Assembly: GCF_010667615.1 (NCBI RefSeq)
Contig: NZ_VYSG01000001.1
Coordinates: 983,649 to 1,047,648, forward strand
Direction of reading: 5' to 3'
DNA from: Bifidobacterium choloepi
GTDB lineage: Bacteria; Actinomycetota; Actinomycetes; Actinomycetales; Bifidobacteriaceae
Length of the DNA stretch: 64,000 bases
The translations under genes were made by a program, and so were the position numbers. Every line of letters begins with the position of its first letter. Within the stretch, counting starts at the first letter, position 1. Positions 25,775 to 34,307 of the stretch are shown here, in pieces. A model generated the notes under the pieces. It had not been told where the DNA came from. It was given only the letters and a program-made list of their open reading frames with translations, and ran no database searches.

Positions 25775-25839
25775 GTCGCGAAGTCCTTCGGTTCTTCAGT
25801 GAAATATTGGGAACGATTCGTCCGTCACGGGCCGGCTGC

Positions 25840-27243
25840 CTACAGGTCGGCCGGCGACGAGATCGTGCCGCGGATGGCCGTGGCGGCGGCGACGGCCGGC
25901 GACGCGAGGTGCGTGCGGCTGCCCTTGCCCTGGCGGCCCTCGAAGTTGCGGTTCGACGTCGAGATCGAGCGTTCGTGCTCGACGAGCTTGTCCGGATTCA
26001 TGCCCAGGCACATCGAGCACCCGGCGTTGCGCCATTCGGCGCCGAAGTCCTTGAAGATCCGGTCGAGGCCTTCCTCCTCCGCCTGCAGGCGGATGCGGGA
26101 GGAAGCCGGGACGACGAGGACGCGGTGGATCGAATCCGCCTTCCTGTGGCCCTTCATGATTGCGGCTGCCGTGCGCAGGTCCTCGATGCGGCCGTTCGTG
26201 CACGAGCCGATGAACACGGTATCGACCGGAATGTCCTTGATCTTCTGGCCCGGCGTCAGGCCCATGTAGGCGATCGCGCGTTCGGCGGCCGTGCGCTCGG
26301 TCGCGTCGGCGATCGTCGCCGGATCCGGAATGCTGGCCGAGATCGGCGCACCCTGACCGGGGTTGGTGCCCCACGTGACGAACGGCTCGAGGTCGGCGGC
26401 GTCGAGCGTCACTTCGGCGTCGAACACGGCATCGTCGTCGGTCTTCAGCGTGCGCCAGTACTCGATGGCCTGGTCCCACAGTTCGCCCTGTGGCGCGTGC
26501 GGACGGCCCTTCAGGTATGCGAATGTCGTCTCGTCCGGCGCGATCATGCCGGCACGGGCGCCGGCTTCGATCGACATGTTGCAGATGGTCATGCGCGCGT
26601 CCATGCTGAGCTGTTCGATCGCCTTGCCGCGGTATTCGAGCACGTAGCCCTGGCCGCCGCCGGTGCCGATCCTGGCAATGATGGCGAGGATGATGTCCTT
26701 GGCCGTGACGCCGTCGGGCAGGTCGCCGTCGATGTTGATCGCCATGGTCTTGAACGGCTTCAGGCTCAGCGTCTGCGTGGCCATGACGTGCTCGACCTCG
26801 GAGGTGCCGATGCCGAACGCCAGCGCGCCGAACGCGCCGTGCGTCGAGGTGTGCGAATCGCCGCAGACAATCGTCATGCCCGGCTGCGTCAGTCCGAGCA
26901 CCGGCGCGAACGCGTGGACGATGCCCTGGTCGGCGTCGCCGAGCGGGTGCAGGCGCACGCCGAATTCCCTGCAGTTCTTCTCGAGCGTCGTCAGCTGCAG
27001 CGCGCTCGTCTCGTCGGGGTTCGGCCGGTCGATGTCGACGGTCGGGGTGTTGTGGTCCTCGGTCGCGATGAGCTGGTCGACGTGGCGCGGCGTGCGGCCG
27101 GCAAGGCGCAGGCCGTCGAACGCCTGGGGGCTCGTCACCTCGTGCATGAGCATCAGGTCGATATACAGCAGGTCCGGCGCTCCGTTGTCGCCCTTGCGCA
27201 CCAAGTGATCGGCCCACACTTTCTCGGCCAGCGTCATGCCCAT
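25840..27243 (-). CDS. leuC: 3-isopropylmalate dehydratase large subunit
   Basis: LeuC is the aconitase-like [4Fe-4S] subunit of isopropylmalate isomerase. Of the three cluster ligands, [13 protein letters not shown] supplies the first cysteine and [10 protein letters not shown] the other two. Also present are [14 protein letters not shown]. The 467-residue length is standard. ATG at 27243 follows AAGGAGG. leuD lies 65 bases downstream. A divergent IclR gene 235 bases upstream matches the arrangement seen with LtbR-type regulators of leuCD in other actinobacteria. leuB is not in this window. Confidence 0.98.
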   Translation of the reverse strand: MGMTLAEKVWADHLVRKGDNGAPDLLYIDLMLMHEVTSPQAFDGLRLAGRTPRHVDQLIATEDHNTPTVDIDRPNPDETSALQLTTLEKNCREFGVRLHPLGDADQGIVHAFAPVLGLTQPGMTIVCGDSHTSTHGAFGALAFGIGTSEVEHVMATQTLSLKPFKTMAINIDGDLPDGVTAKDIILAIIARIGTGGGQGYVLEYRGKAIEQLSMDARMTICNMSIEAGARAGMIAPDETTFAYLKGRPHAPQGELWDQAIEYWRTLKTDDDAVFDAEVTLDAADLEPFVTWGTNPGQGAPISASIPDPATIADATERTAAERAIAYMGLTPGQKIKDIPVDTVFIGSCTNGRIEDLRTAAAIMKGHRKADSIHRVLVVPASSRIRLQAEEEGLDRIFKDFGAEWRNAGCSMCLGMNPDKLVEHERSISTSNRNFEGRQGKGSRTHLASPAVAAATAIRGTISSPADL

Positions 27244-27302
27244 GACGAAACCTCCTTGCGTCGTTTTTCGTCAGACCAGCGTAGATTTTCCAGAAGGGTG
27301 TT

Positions 27303-27314
27303 CACATTAATGTG
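27303..27314. promoter_or_regulatory. Palindrome CACATTAATGTG in the leuC-iclR gap
   Basis: A perfect 12-bp palindrome 60 bases upstream of leuC, on the AT-rich side of the divergent intergenic region. It is a plausible operator for the adjacent IclR protein; this is inference. Confidence 0.4.
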
Positions 27315-27442
27315 TCGAATGGTGAGATGGGGAGATTTGATGGTGATCCCTCTTGTAAGTAAATTATGTTGACAAACGCCAATCGTTCCAGTTTCCAACG
27401 GTTTTCAAGGGGCCCATAAACGATTTTCTCTTCATTGTCGTT

Positions 27443-27470
27443 TTGCGTTTCAGTATTTGAGATGTAATAA
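27443..27470 (+). promoter_or_regulatory. Promoter for a leaderless iclR transcript
   Basis: TTGCGT (27443-27448) and TAATAA (27465-27470) are 16 bases apart. The start codon (GTG 27473 or ATG 27479) is only 3-9 bases beyond the -10, so the message would have little or no leader; no ribosome-binding site exists. Confidence 0.55.
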
Positions 27471-27478
27471 TCGTGACC

Positions 27479-28318
27479 ATGACAACTTCTACGCTCAACG
27501 CCGAAAGCACCAAGCGCGTCCCAGACGACGTCGCCGCCAATCCAACCAGCCCATCGAAGGACAGCGCCCCGCGCCTGCCCGCCACCGACAACGAAATCCA
27601 CTCGGGCGTCGGCGTGCTGGACAAGACCGTCAAGATCCTCGATGCGCTCGAGTCCGGTCCCGCCACGCTTGGCCAGCTCGTCTCCGCGACGGGCCTGGCG
27701 CGTCCGACGGCTCATCGGCTGGCAATTGCGCTGGAACGCCACCGCTTCGTGCTGCGCGACCAGCATGGCCGCTTCGTGCTCGGTTCTCGATTCGCCGAGC
27801 TCGCGGCCGCCGCCGGCGAGGACCGCCTGCTGGCCGCCGCCGGCCCGATCCTGCAGACGCTGCTCGACCGCACCGGCGAATCGGCCCAGATCTATCGTCG
27901 CCAGGGCGAGCAGCGCGTCTGCATCGCGTCCGTCGAGCGCGCGTCCGGTCTGCGCGATTCGATCCCGGTGGGCGCCATGCTGTCGATGGAAGCCGGTTCG
28001 GCTGCACAGATCCTGCTGGCATGGGAAGATTCCGAGCGCCTGCACCAGGGCCTGCGCCACGCGAAGTTCACGGCCGCCAAGCTCGCCGCCGTCCGCAAGC
28101 GCGGTTGGGCCGAATCGATCAACGAACGTGACGAAGGCGTCTGCTCGATCTCGGCGCCGATCCGCAACGCGTCCGGCCAGGTCATCGCCGCGATCTCGAT
28201 CTCCGGCCCCTCCGGCCGCATGGGCTCCAATCCGGGCCGCCGCTACGCCCCGCTCGTCATGGGCGCCGGCAAGTACCTGACCGACGCGCTGATCAAGGCG
28301 TCCGTCAGCCGCGGCTGA
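27479..28318 (+). CDS. IclR-family regulator, probably of leuCD (LtbR-like)
   Basis: A 279-residue protein with a disordered N-terminus (about 40 residues), a winged helix-turn-helix V-K-I-L-D-A-L-E-S-G-P-A-T-L-G-Q-L-V-S-A-T-G-L-A-R-P-T-A-H-R-L, and the IclR effector domain ending S-I-S-G-P-S-G-R-M-G-S-N-P-G. Divergence from leuCD and strong family resemblance point to the actinobacterial leucine/tryptophan regulator LtbR; the effector is unknown. The start is ATG at 27479 or GTG at 27473, both consistent with the nearby leaderless promoter. Confidence 0.9.
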   Translation: MTTSTLNAESTKRVPDDVAANPTSPSKDSAPRLPATDNEIHSGVGVLDKTVKILDALESGPATLGQLVSATGLARPTAHRLAIALERHRFVLRDQHGRFVLGSRFAELAAAAGEDRLLAAAGPILQTLLDRTGESAQIYRRQGEQRVCIASVERASGLRDSIPVGAMLSMEAGSAAQILLAWEDSERLHQGLRHAKFTAAKLAAVRKRGWAESINERDEGVCSISAPIRNASGQVIAAISISGPSGRMGSNPGRRYAPLVMGAGKYLTDALIKASVSRG

Positions 28319-28535
28319 CCTCGAACCCGGTACGATTCGGCTTCCGCCGACGTCCGCCAACCATCGATCAGGCCACTACGGACGCCAACGACGCCGCCCA
28401 TCGCGACGACGCCGGCGGGTAAGCTGGAAAACGACCGCCTGCGAACCGGACGCATTCGCGGCCAATGTGGATCTCTACACTGATCCGCCTTGGCCGGCCG
28501 AAGGGTCCCAGGCAGTCATCACGTCAATTTCTACC

Positions 28536-28595
28536 GACCCCGGCACGGTATCCACCCGCGCGCTCCTCCGGGAGCCTGCGAGCCGTGCCGGGGTC
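28536..28595. terminator. Inverted repeat between convergent iclR and metallophosphoesterase genes
   Basis: GACCCCGGCACGG (28536-28548) is mirrored perfectly at 28583-28595, with a smaller stem inside. The rest of the 297-base gap 28319-28615 shows nothing recognisable. Confidence 0.6.
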
Positions 28596-28615
28596 CTTGC
28601 ATGTCATCGCCGCCG

Positions 28616-29926
28616 TTATCGCTGCAGGATGCGGTCGAGGACGCGGGCGAACCAGCTGGGCCTGTGCAGCAGGTCGACGCCTTCGCTTTCGGACTTCGAG
28701 GCCGCCGTCATGCCGTAGACATAGGCCTTCTTCGAGCTGGGCTTGCCGACGATGTCGCCGTATTCGAGCAACTGGGTGCGAGGATCGTACGGATGGCGGA
28801 TGTCGAACTCGAAGAGCCGGGCCGCGCGCTTCGCCGGCACCGGACCATACGACTCGAAGCCGGCCGTCGGCGTCTCGATCAGCTTGACGCCTTCCACGCG
28901 GCCCGAGAACGCGTTGCGGTGATCGTGGCCGGCGGCGACGGCGAAGTAGCCGTGCGTATCGTGCAGGACGGCGAATTCGCCGGCGTCGTTGTCCGGGCAG
29001 CTGACGCCCTCGCCGACGTAGCTGCCGGGGTCGGCGCGATCCTCGTCGAGCGCGTAGTACTGGCCGGCGAACATGCGGTAGCCCTCGATGGCGTGGGCCG
29101 TCGTCGGCGAGACCGGCTTGAGCAGCTGGTAGTACTGCGGCATCGCCGTGTGCTGGAAGACAATCGATTCGACGTCGTGGCCGAGCTTTGCCGGCAGCTT
29201 GCGCAGGAACTCGAGGCCGCGGGCGGACGGGCTGCCGTAGCCGCCGGCGCGGGCATAGTCGCCCGAATCGAGCAGGACGAGGCCGATGACGGTGTGCCGA
29301 TGCTCGGCGTCGGACACCGGCAGCGCGAACGTGCCGGGCTCGCAGGCGTAGACGTACTGGTCGGGCAGCGTCTTCGACATCTCGAATTCCATCAGGTCGT
29401 CGCCGCACAGCGACGCGTCGCCGTTGAGGCACCCCTCGAAGCCGCGGTAGATCTCGTCAAGCTCGGCGTTGTCAAGACCGCACTGGAAATCGTGGTTGCC
29501 GTACGTGACGGCCCACGGCACGCCGGCGTCGATGAGCGGCTGGACGAATTTCGCGATCTGCGCGCGGACCGTCTCTCTCGTCTTCTCGAGATCGGCCTGC
29601 CGGCGCTTGGCTTCGGGACTGTTCGGGCGGGGATTCGGCGTCTGCCAGCGACGCTTGCGGTACGTGGCGGCGTAGGCGGCATCGTAGCCGGCAATCTGGT
29701 TGCCGGTAAAGATGACGACGTCGGGCCGGGCGGCCTCGAGCGCCGCCCTGATGAGCAGGATCGTGTCCTTCGAGACGTTCGGACCGTCCTGGATGTCGGC
29801 GAACTGCAGCACGCGGAACTTGCCGGAATGATGGAACTGCAGCCGTCCCAGCCGCGCCGAGACGGACAACGGACGATTCTCCCCCTCATCCGTCCGGGGA
29901 TGCAACTGCGCGCCGTGTTCACTCAT
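28616..29926 (-). CDS. Calcineurin-like metallophosphoesterase
   Basis: A 436-residue phosphoesterase with the di-metal motifs in order: V-L-Q-F-A-D-I-Q-D-G (Asp, an altered D-x-H), Y-G-N-H-D-F, V-F-Q-H-T-A-M-P and A-G-H-D-H-R-N. Members hydrolyse phosphomono- or diesters; this cytoplasmic-looking form (no signal peptide seen) cannot be assigned a substrate. D-I-Q-D in place of D-x-H at the first motif is a noted variation. ATG at 29926 gives M-S-E-H-G-A-Q-L; the frame stays open upstream through the tRNA genes, which is not coding. Confidence 0.88.
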   Translation of the reverse strand: MSEHGAQLHPRTDEGENRPLSVSARLGRLQFHHSGKFRVLQFADIQDGPNVSKDTILLIRAALEAARPDVVIFTGNQIAGYDAAYAATYRKRRWQTPNPRPNSPEAKRRQADLEKTRETVRAQIAKFVQPLIDAGVPWAVTYGNHDFQCGLDNAELDEIYRGFEGCLNGDASLCGDDLMEFEMSKTLPDQYVYACEPGTFALPVSDAEHRHTVIGLVLLDSGDYARAGGYGSPSARGLEFLRKLPAKLGHDVESIVFQHTAMPQYYQLLKPVSPTTAHAIEGYRMFAGQYYALDEDRADPGSYVGEGVSCPDNDAGEFAVLHDTHGYFAVAAGHDHRNAFSGRVEGVKLIETPTAGFESYGPVPAKRAARLFEFDIRHPYDPRTQLLEYGDIVGKPSSKKAYVYGMTAASKSESEGVDLLHRPSWFARVLDRILQR

Positions 29927-30036
29927 AGGCTCTACGATAGCCCACCGGCATGGCGTTTCACCACCGGAACGTTTCCGGCGCCGCGATGCCGGCACTGTCC
30001 GGACGGCGTTGGCGCAACGGTGCCGGAAAACAAAAA

Positions 30037-30057
30037 ACCCTCGCGTTTCGCGAGGGT
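30037..30057 (-). terminator. Terminator of the tRNA-Glu/tRNA-Gln transcript
   Basis: On the minus strand ACCCTCGCG-AAA-CGCGAGGGT is followed directly by six T, four bases past the tRNA-Gln CCA end. Confidence 0.85.
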
Positions 30058-30060
30058 CAT

Positions 30061-30135
30061 TGGCTGGGATGCCTGGACTCGAACCAAGAATGGCTGAACC
30101 AGAATCAGCTGTGTTGCCAATTACACCACATCCCA
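30061..30135 (-). tRNA. tRNA-Gln (anticodon CTG)
   Basis: A complete cloverleaf on the minus strand. The acceptor TGGGATG pairs with CATCCCA, the anticodon arm has loop TTCTGGT with CTG, and the T loop is TTCGAGT. The 3' CCA is encoded (30063-30061). It lies 49 bases downstream of tRNA-Glu in the same transcript. Confidence 0.95.
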
Positions 30136-30184
30136 ATTTGGCAGGCGTGACAACTGTCGACATTCATCTTCAGTTGTTGCGTCG

Positions 30185-30257
30185 TACCCCCGACCGGATT
30201 TGAACCGGTGTTGGCGCCGTGAGAGGGCGTAGTCCTAGACCGCTAGACGACGGGGGC
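30185..30257 (-). tRNA. tRNA-Glu (anticodon CTC)
   Basis: A 73-base cloverleaf on the minus strand. The acceptor GCCCCCG pairs with CGGGGGT (one G-U), the anticodon loop carries CTC within CCCTCTCAC, and the T arm is ACCGG-TTCAAAT-CCGGT. CCA is not encoded. Its promoter is at 30293-30321, and gltX, whose enzyme charges it, is just upstream on the same strand. Confidence 0.95.
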
Positions 30258-30292
30258 CTGTTCTTTGCTGCTCCGTGAAGCAACGAAAAGAA

Positions 30293-30321
30293 AATATACA
30301 CGGATGCCCATGACTGCGCAA
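30293..30321 (-). promoter_or_regulatory. Promoter of the tRNA-Glu/tRNA-Gln unit
   Basis: On the minus strand TTGCGC (30321-30316) and TATATT (30298-30293) are separated by exactly 17 bases, 36 bases upstream of the tRNA-Glu 5' end. Confidence 0.75.
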
Positions 30322-30448
30322 GTCTCGGCGTGTCGCGCCATTTTTCAACGATTTTGCGCCCACGCCCAACGTCCGCTCTCCTCTCCGAAGAGAGGCGGAA
30401 ATCCCGGAGAGAGGCGAAAATCCGGAGGATTTCCGGCGGGAGCATGCA

Positions 30449-30498
30449 AACGGGCCGGAGCGCCGCGTCGATTGATCGACACAACGTTCCGGCCCGTT
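30449..30498 (-). terminator. Hairpin after gltX
   Basis: AACGGGCCGGA (30449-30459) pairs perfectly with its mirror at 30488-30498 across a 28-base loop that itself contains GTCGAT-TG-ATCGAC. It lies 61 bases past the gltX stop. A two-hairpin repeat (30380-30443) follows; no other feature is seen between this and the tRNA promoter. Confidence 0.5.
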
Positions 30499-30558
30499 CA
30501 AGAGCTTCCGCCGGTTCGGTCATGCCTCGGCCAGCTCCTCGGGGGAAAGCGAGTCCTG

Positions 30559-32154
30559 TCAGCCCCTGATCTCGGCGAGGTGCTCGCGCAGGCCCTTGAG
30601 GCGGGCGACGGAGATGTCCTTGCCGACGATCTCCATCGATTCGAACAGCGGCGGCGAGACGCGGCGGCCGGACATGGCCACGCGGACCGGGCCGAACGCC
30701 AGGCGCGGCTTGTAGCCGCCCTTCTCGACGAGGACGTCGGTCAGCGTCTCGTGCAGGTTGTCGGTCGTCCAGCCGTCATCGGAGATGTTCTCGCAGGCGG
30801 CGATCGCGGCGTCGAGCACGTCGGCGGACGAATCCTTGAGCTGCTTGACGGCGTCCTTGTCAGGGGCGATGTATTCCTCGGTGGACAGCAGCGAGCCGAC
30901 CATGCCGCCAACCTCGCCGAGCAGGCGCACGCGGGACTGGACGAGCGGCGCGGCCTTCGTCAGCACTTCCTGCTCCCATTCGGTCAGGGCGTCCCAGTTG
31001 TCGGCGGAGACGAGGCCTTCCTTGAACAGGTACGGCACCGAGCGGTTCAGGAAGTCCTGCGGCTCGAGCATGCGGATGTGTTCGGCGTTGATCGAGATGG
31101 CCTTCTTGAGGTCGAAGTGGGCCGGATTGGCCTTGACGTCGCGCACGTCGAACGCCTCGACCATCTCCTCCATCGAGAAGATGTCGTTGTCGGGGCTGAT
31201 CGACCAGCCGAGCAGCGCCAGGTAGTTGAGCAGGCCTTCCTTGATGAAGCCGTTCTCGCGGTGCAGGAACAGGTTGGACTCGGGGTCGCGCTTGGAGAGC
31301 TTCTTGTTGCCCTCGCCCATGACGTACGGCATGTGGCCGAACAGCGGCATCTGCCTGGCGATGCCGAGCTTGATCAGGTACTGGTACAGCACGATCTGGC
31401 GCGGCGTCGACGGCAGCAGGTCCTCGCCGCGCAGCACGACGTTGATGTTCATCATCGCGTCATCGACCGGGTTGGTCAGCGTGTACAGCGGATCGCCGTT
31501 CGGGCGGACGATGACGTAGTCCGGCACCGAACCGGCCTTGAACTCGATGCGGCCGCGGATCAGGTCGTCGAAGACAATGTCCTCGTCGGGCATCTTGATG
31601 CGGATGGCGGGCTTGCGGCCCTCGGCGCGGAACGCGGCCTTCTGCTCCTCGGTCAGCGTGCGGTCGTAGCCGTCGTAGCCGAACTCCTTGGGACGGCCGG
31701 CCGCCACGTTGCGGGCCGCCGTCTCTTCCGGAGTGGAGAACGATTCGTACGCGTAGCCGGCCTCGAGCAGCTTGCGGGCGGCTTCCTTATAGAACTCGCC
31801 GCGCTCGGACTGGCGGTACGGACCGTCGGGACCGCCGACCTCGATGCCCTCGTCCCAGTCGATGCCGAGCCACTTGAGGGCGTCGATGATCTGGTTATAG
31901 CTTTCCTCGCTGTCGCGCACGGCATCGGTGTCCTCGATGCGGAACACGAGCGTGCCGCCGGTGTGGCGGGCTTCGGCCCAGTTGAACAGCGCGGTGCGCA
32001 CCATGCCGACGTGCGGGGTGCCGGTCGGCGACGGACAGAAGCGCACGCGGACGTTTTCGGGCAGTTCGGGCTTCACGTGGTCGAGCGCCTGCTCCTGCGC
32101 CTTGACCGGATTGGAAGCGGAATCAATGGGATCAACGGTGTGTTCTTCACTCAT
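30559..32154 (-). CDS. gltX: Glutamyl-tRNA synthetase
   Basis: GluRS charges tRNA-Glu and, in many bacteria without GlnRS, tRNA-Gln as well. The 531-residue class I enzyme has the HIGH-like [12 protein letters not shown], the KMSKS-like K-K-L-S-K-R-D, and R-I-E-D-T-D-A. The start is taken at ATG 32154 (M-S-E-E-H-T-V-D); ATG at 32163 is possible and no strong ribosome-binding site separates them. The frame remains open far upstream over a different gene and is not coding there. It lies beside both tRNAs it may charge; whether it is non-discriminating is not decided by the window. Confidence 0.96.
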   Translation of the reverse strand: MSEEHTVDPIDSASNPVKAQEQALDHVKPELPENVRVRFCPSPTGTPHVGMVRTALFNWAEARHTGGTLVFRIEDTDAVRDSEESYNQIIDALKWLGIDWDEGIEVGGPDGPYRQSERGEFYKEAARKLLEAGYAYESFSTPEETAARNVAAGRPKEFGYDGYDRTLTEEQKAAFRAEGRKPAIRIKMPDEDIVFDDLIRGRIEFKAGSVPDYVIVRPNGDPLYTLTNPVDDAMMNINVVLRGEDLLPSTPRQIVLYQYLIKLGIARQMPLFGHMPYVMGEGNKKLSKRDPESNLFLHRENGFIKEGLLNYLALLGWSISPDNDIFSMEEMVEAFDVRDVKANPAHFDLKKAISINAEHIRMLEPQDFLNRSVPYLFKEGLVSADNWDALTEWEQEVLTKAAPLVQSRVRLLGEVGGMVGSLLSTEEYIAPDKDAVKQLKDSSADVLDAAIAACENISDDGWTTDNLHETLTDVLVEKGGYKPRLAFGPVRVAMSGRRVSPPLFESMEIVGKDISVARLKGLREHLAEIRG

Positions 32155-32198
32155 GGGTTCCATTGTGGCGCGAAACAAGGACCGGCAAATAGACAAAA

Positions 32199-32216
32199 CT
32201 CCCTCCATAGAGGGAG
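32199..32216 (-). terminator. Terminator after the 32246-33205 gene
   Basis: CTCCCTC and GAGGGAG form a perfect 7-bp stem with a 4-base loop; on the minus strand it is followed by TTTTG. Confidence 0.7.
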
Positions 32217-32245
32217 TCGGCGAGGCGAATTCGAGCCGGTGGAAG

Positions 32246-33205
32246 TTACAGCTCGACCGTCTCCTTGTTCGGATCGTCCTTGACGTGGGCGAACTTGGCG
32301 GCGAGCGCCTCCTTGTTCTTGCGTTCGTCCTCGGCCTTGGCTTCCTCCTTGGCCTTCTCGGCGTCCCAGAGCACGTCCTCGCGGTGGCGGCGCCATTCGG
32401 CGGCGGCCATCGGCGCGAGCGTCTCGCCGAGGACGACGGCCGCGTCGGCCGTCGAGTAATCGCCGTTCGGTGTCTCGTAGGCCGCGACGAGGCCGCGCAG
32501 CTGCCCGGCCGACGCGTACAGGCGCGGCACCGACAGCTGTTCGGCGAGCTCGTTGGCGAACGGCACGAGCGGCAGGGCGGCCTTGCCGACCTCGGAGACG
32601 CGGGCGGCTCCCGCGCCGCCGATCTGCGGCGCGGGAGCCGTGCAGCCCAGCTGGCGCAGCAGCACGCGCAGCAAGTCGTCGATCGCGACGACGACGATCG
32701 CGAAGCGGCCGGCGAGCGCGGCCGGCGTGGTTTCGAGCAGGAAGTGGCCGTCGGCGGCGATCCTGGCGTCAATGTAGGCCTCGAGGTCGGCGACGTGCGC
32801 GCGGACGGCGTCGACGGTCGCGTCGTCCCAGCCGGCGCCGAGCAGGCTGGCGGCCTCGAATAGCACGTCGGTGTTCTTCGTCTCGCTGAATTCGTCGATC
32901 GTGTCGTAGGCGTCGTTGGCGGCGAGCAGCGCGTCGACGATCCGCTGGTCGCAGCCGGGGATCGTCTCGGCGCCTTCGTAGACGTACTCGGCGTCGGCCG
33001 GCCGGATTTCCTCGCCGGTCATTGCCTCGGCGAGCGCCGTCGTGATCCGTACCTGCAGGTTCTCGACGTACTTCGCGTCATTGTCCATCTGCGCCGCGTC
33101 GGTCAGTGGCCAGAGCGCCTCGAGTTCCGAGGCCGTCTCGCCGGCCTCGCGCACCTTCGCCAGTGCCGCCACCCGTTCGATCGTCGGCTCGCCCTCAAAC
33201 GTCAT
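32246..33205 (-). CDS. Protein of unknown function, soluble and alpha-helical
   Basis: I do not recognise this 319-residue protein. It is acidic and alanine-rich, has no signal peptide or convincing membrane span, and ends in a charged helical stretch ([21 protein letters not shown]), probably a coiled coil. Coding is supported by codon bias and an intact frame with a terminator at its end. ATG at 33205 is preceded by GGAAGGAT, an adequate ribosome-binding site. It lies between gltX and a histidine phosphatase, all on one strand. Confidence 0.75.
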   Translation of the reverse strand: MTFEGEPTIERVAALAKVREAGETASELEALWPLTDAAQMDNDAKYVENLQVRITTALAEAMTGEEIRPADAEYVYEGAETIPGCDQRIVDALLAANDAYDTIDEFSETKNTDVLFEAASLLGAGWDDATVDAVRAHVADLEAYIDARIAADGHFLLETTPAALAGRFAIVVVAIDDLLRVLLRQLGCTAPAPQIGGAGAARVSEVGKAALPLVPFANELAEQLSVPRLYASAGQLRGLVAAYETPNGDYSTADAAVVLGETLAPMAAAEWRRHREDVLWDAEKAKEEAKAEDERKNKEALAAKFAHVKDDPNKETVEL

Positions 33206-33327
33206 CGTTCATCCTTCCGCTTGCCGGTTGCGTTGTTTCTGCGCACCATCGTACCGCTGTCGACCGTCGCTGTCGGCAATCGTTGAACAGCGTTCCGAGC
33301 GATCCCCGCCGGCGGGGTCCGCACAGG

Positions 33328-33987
33328 TTACCTGACGTCCCTCGCCGGGTCGACGTAGGTGATTGACAACACTTCCTTCGTGTCGTTGTCGAACGTGATC
33401 GACGTGATCGAGGCGAGCGCGGTCTTGCGCAGCAGCATGTTGTGTTCGGGATGGCCGGTCTCGAGCTTGTGGCGGAACGACCAGATCGGCGACTCGTGCG
33501 AGACGACGATGATCTGCTGGCCCGGGTACTCGTCGACCTTCTCGGCGACGAACTGGCCGACCCTTTCGGCAATCGACCGGTAGGTTTCGCCCCAGCTCGG
33601 CTTCCAGAGGTTGGCGACGAGTTTCCAGTTGCCGTTGCGCCACAGCGCGCCCTCGCCGTGGCCGATCCTCTTGCCGCGGAACTCGTTGCCCGCCTCGATG
33701 ATCCGCTCGTCGGTGATCAGGTCGAGCGGCGCCTCGCCCTTCGACGCGCGTTCCCTGTTGAGCGCCGTCAGGATGGCGTCGGCCGTCTCGCGCGTGCGGT
33801 CGAGCGGCGACGAGTAGACGGCGACGGCCGTGTTCATCTGCGGGCTCTCGGCGATGTACTTGCCGGTCGCCTCGGCCATGCGCCGGCCGCGCGCCGACAG
33901 GTGGAAGTCGGGCAGTCGCTCGTAGAGCAGATGGTCGGGGTTGTAGACCTTGCCGTGCCGCACAAAGTTGATCGTCGTCGCCGTCAT
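33328..33987 (-). CDS. Histidine phosphatase (phosphoglycerate mutase-like)
   Basis: A 219-residue member of the branch-1 histidine phosphatase superfamily. The phospho-accepting histidine is in I-N-F-V-R-H-G-K-V, the second arginine motif is S-S-P-L-D-R-T-R-E-T-A, and the C-terminal histidine is in I-I-V-V-S-H-E-S-P-I. The long inserts typical of glycolytic dPGM are absent, so a broad phosphatase is likelier. The substrate is unknown. The GGAGACTTGAACG before ATG 33987 is a suitable ribosome-binding site. Confidence 0.9.
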   Translation of the reverse strand: MTATTINFVRHGKVYNPDHLLYERLPDFHLSARGRRMAEATGKYIAESPQMNTAVAVYSSPLDRTRETADAILTALNRERASKGEAPLDLITDERIIEAGNEFRGKRIGHGEGALWRNGNWKLVANLWKPSWGETYRSIAERVGQFVAEKVDEYPGQQIIVVSHESPIWSFRHKLETGHPEHNMLLRKTALASITSITFDNDTKEVLSITYVDPARDVR

Positions 33988-34145
33988 CGTTCAAGTCTCC
34001 TTCGCTGGAATTCAATGGAACGATTCTCCCAACCCAGTCGGACGGAATTTCTTCCCGGGAAAACCGGCTGGTTGCGGACCTCCTCCGGACGCGGGAATCG
34101 TTCATCCCAGACGAATAGTTTTGTGAATAAACTATGTTGCGTCGA

Positions 34146-34201
34146 CAACTTAAGCAACATCGTGAAAATTTAAGTTGGCAACTTTTCCAATCGTTGGAAA
34201 A
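34146..34201 (+). promoter_or_regulatory. Palindromic operator-like sites upstream of the MFS gene
   Basis: In the 320-base gap 33988-34307 an AT-rich patch carries CAACTTAA mirrored by TTAAGTTG (34146-34177), AAGTTG-G-CAACTT (34172-34184) and a perfect TTTTCCAA-TCG-TTGGAAAA (34183-34201). Several overlapping palindromes at one promoter region suggest a regulator-binding cluster. The regulator is not in view. Confidence 0.45.
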
Positions 34202-34307
34202 ATACCGCGTGTCGCCACCCTACCCGCTCGTAAAGTATCCCTCGCACGTCAATGCGATCACGGCCGATCGGCCACCAACCCCGACCCCGAGAGAAGAAAG
34301 GAGCGGC

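Noticed and set aside
29927..30163. Upstream extension of the metallophosphoesterase gene
   Set aside because: It runs across the tRNA-Gln gene and terminator.
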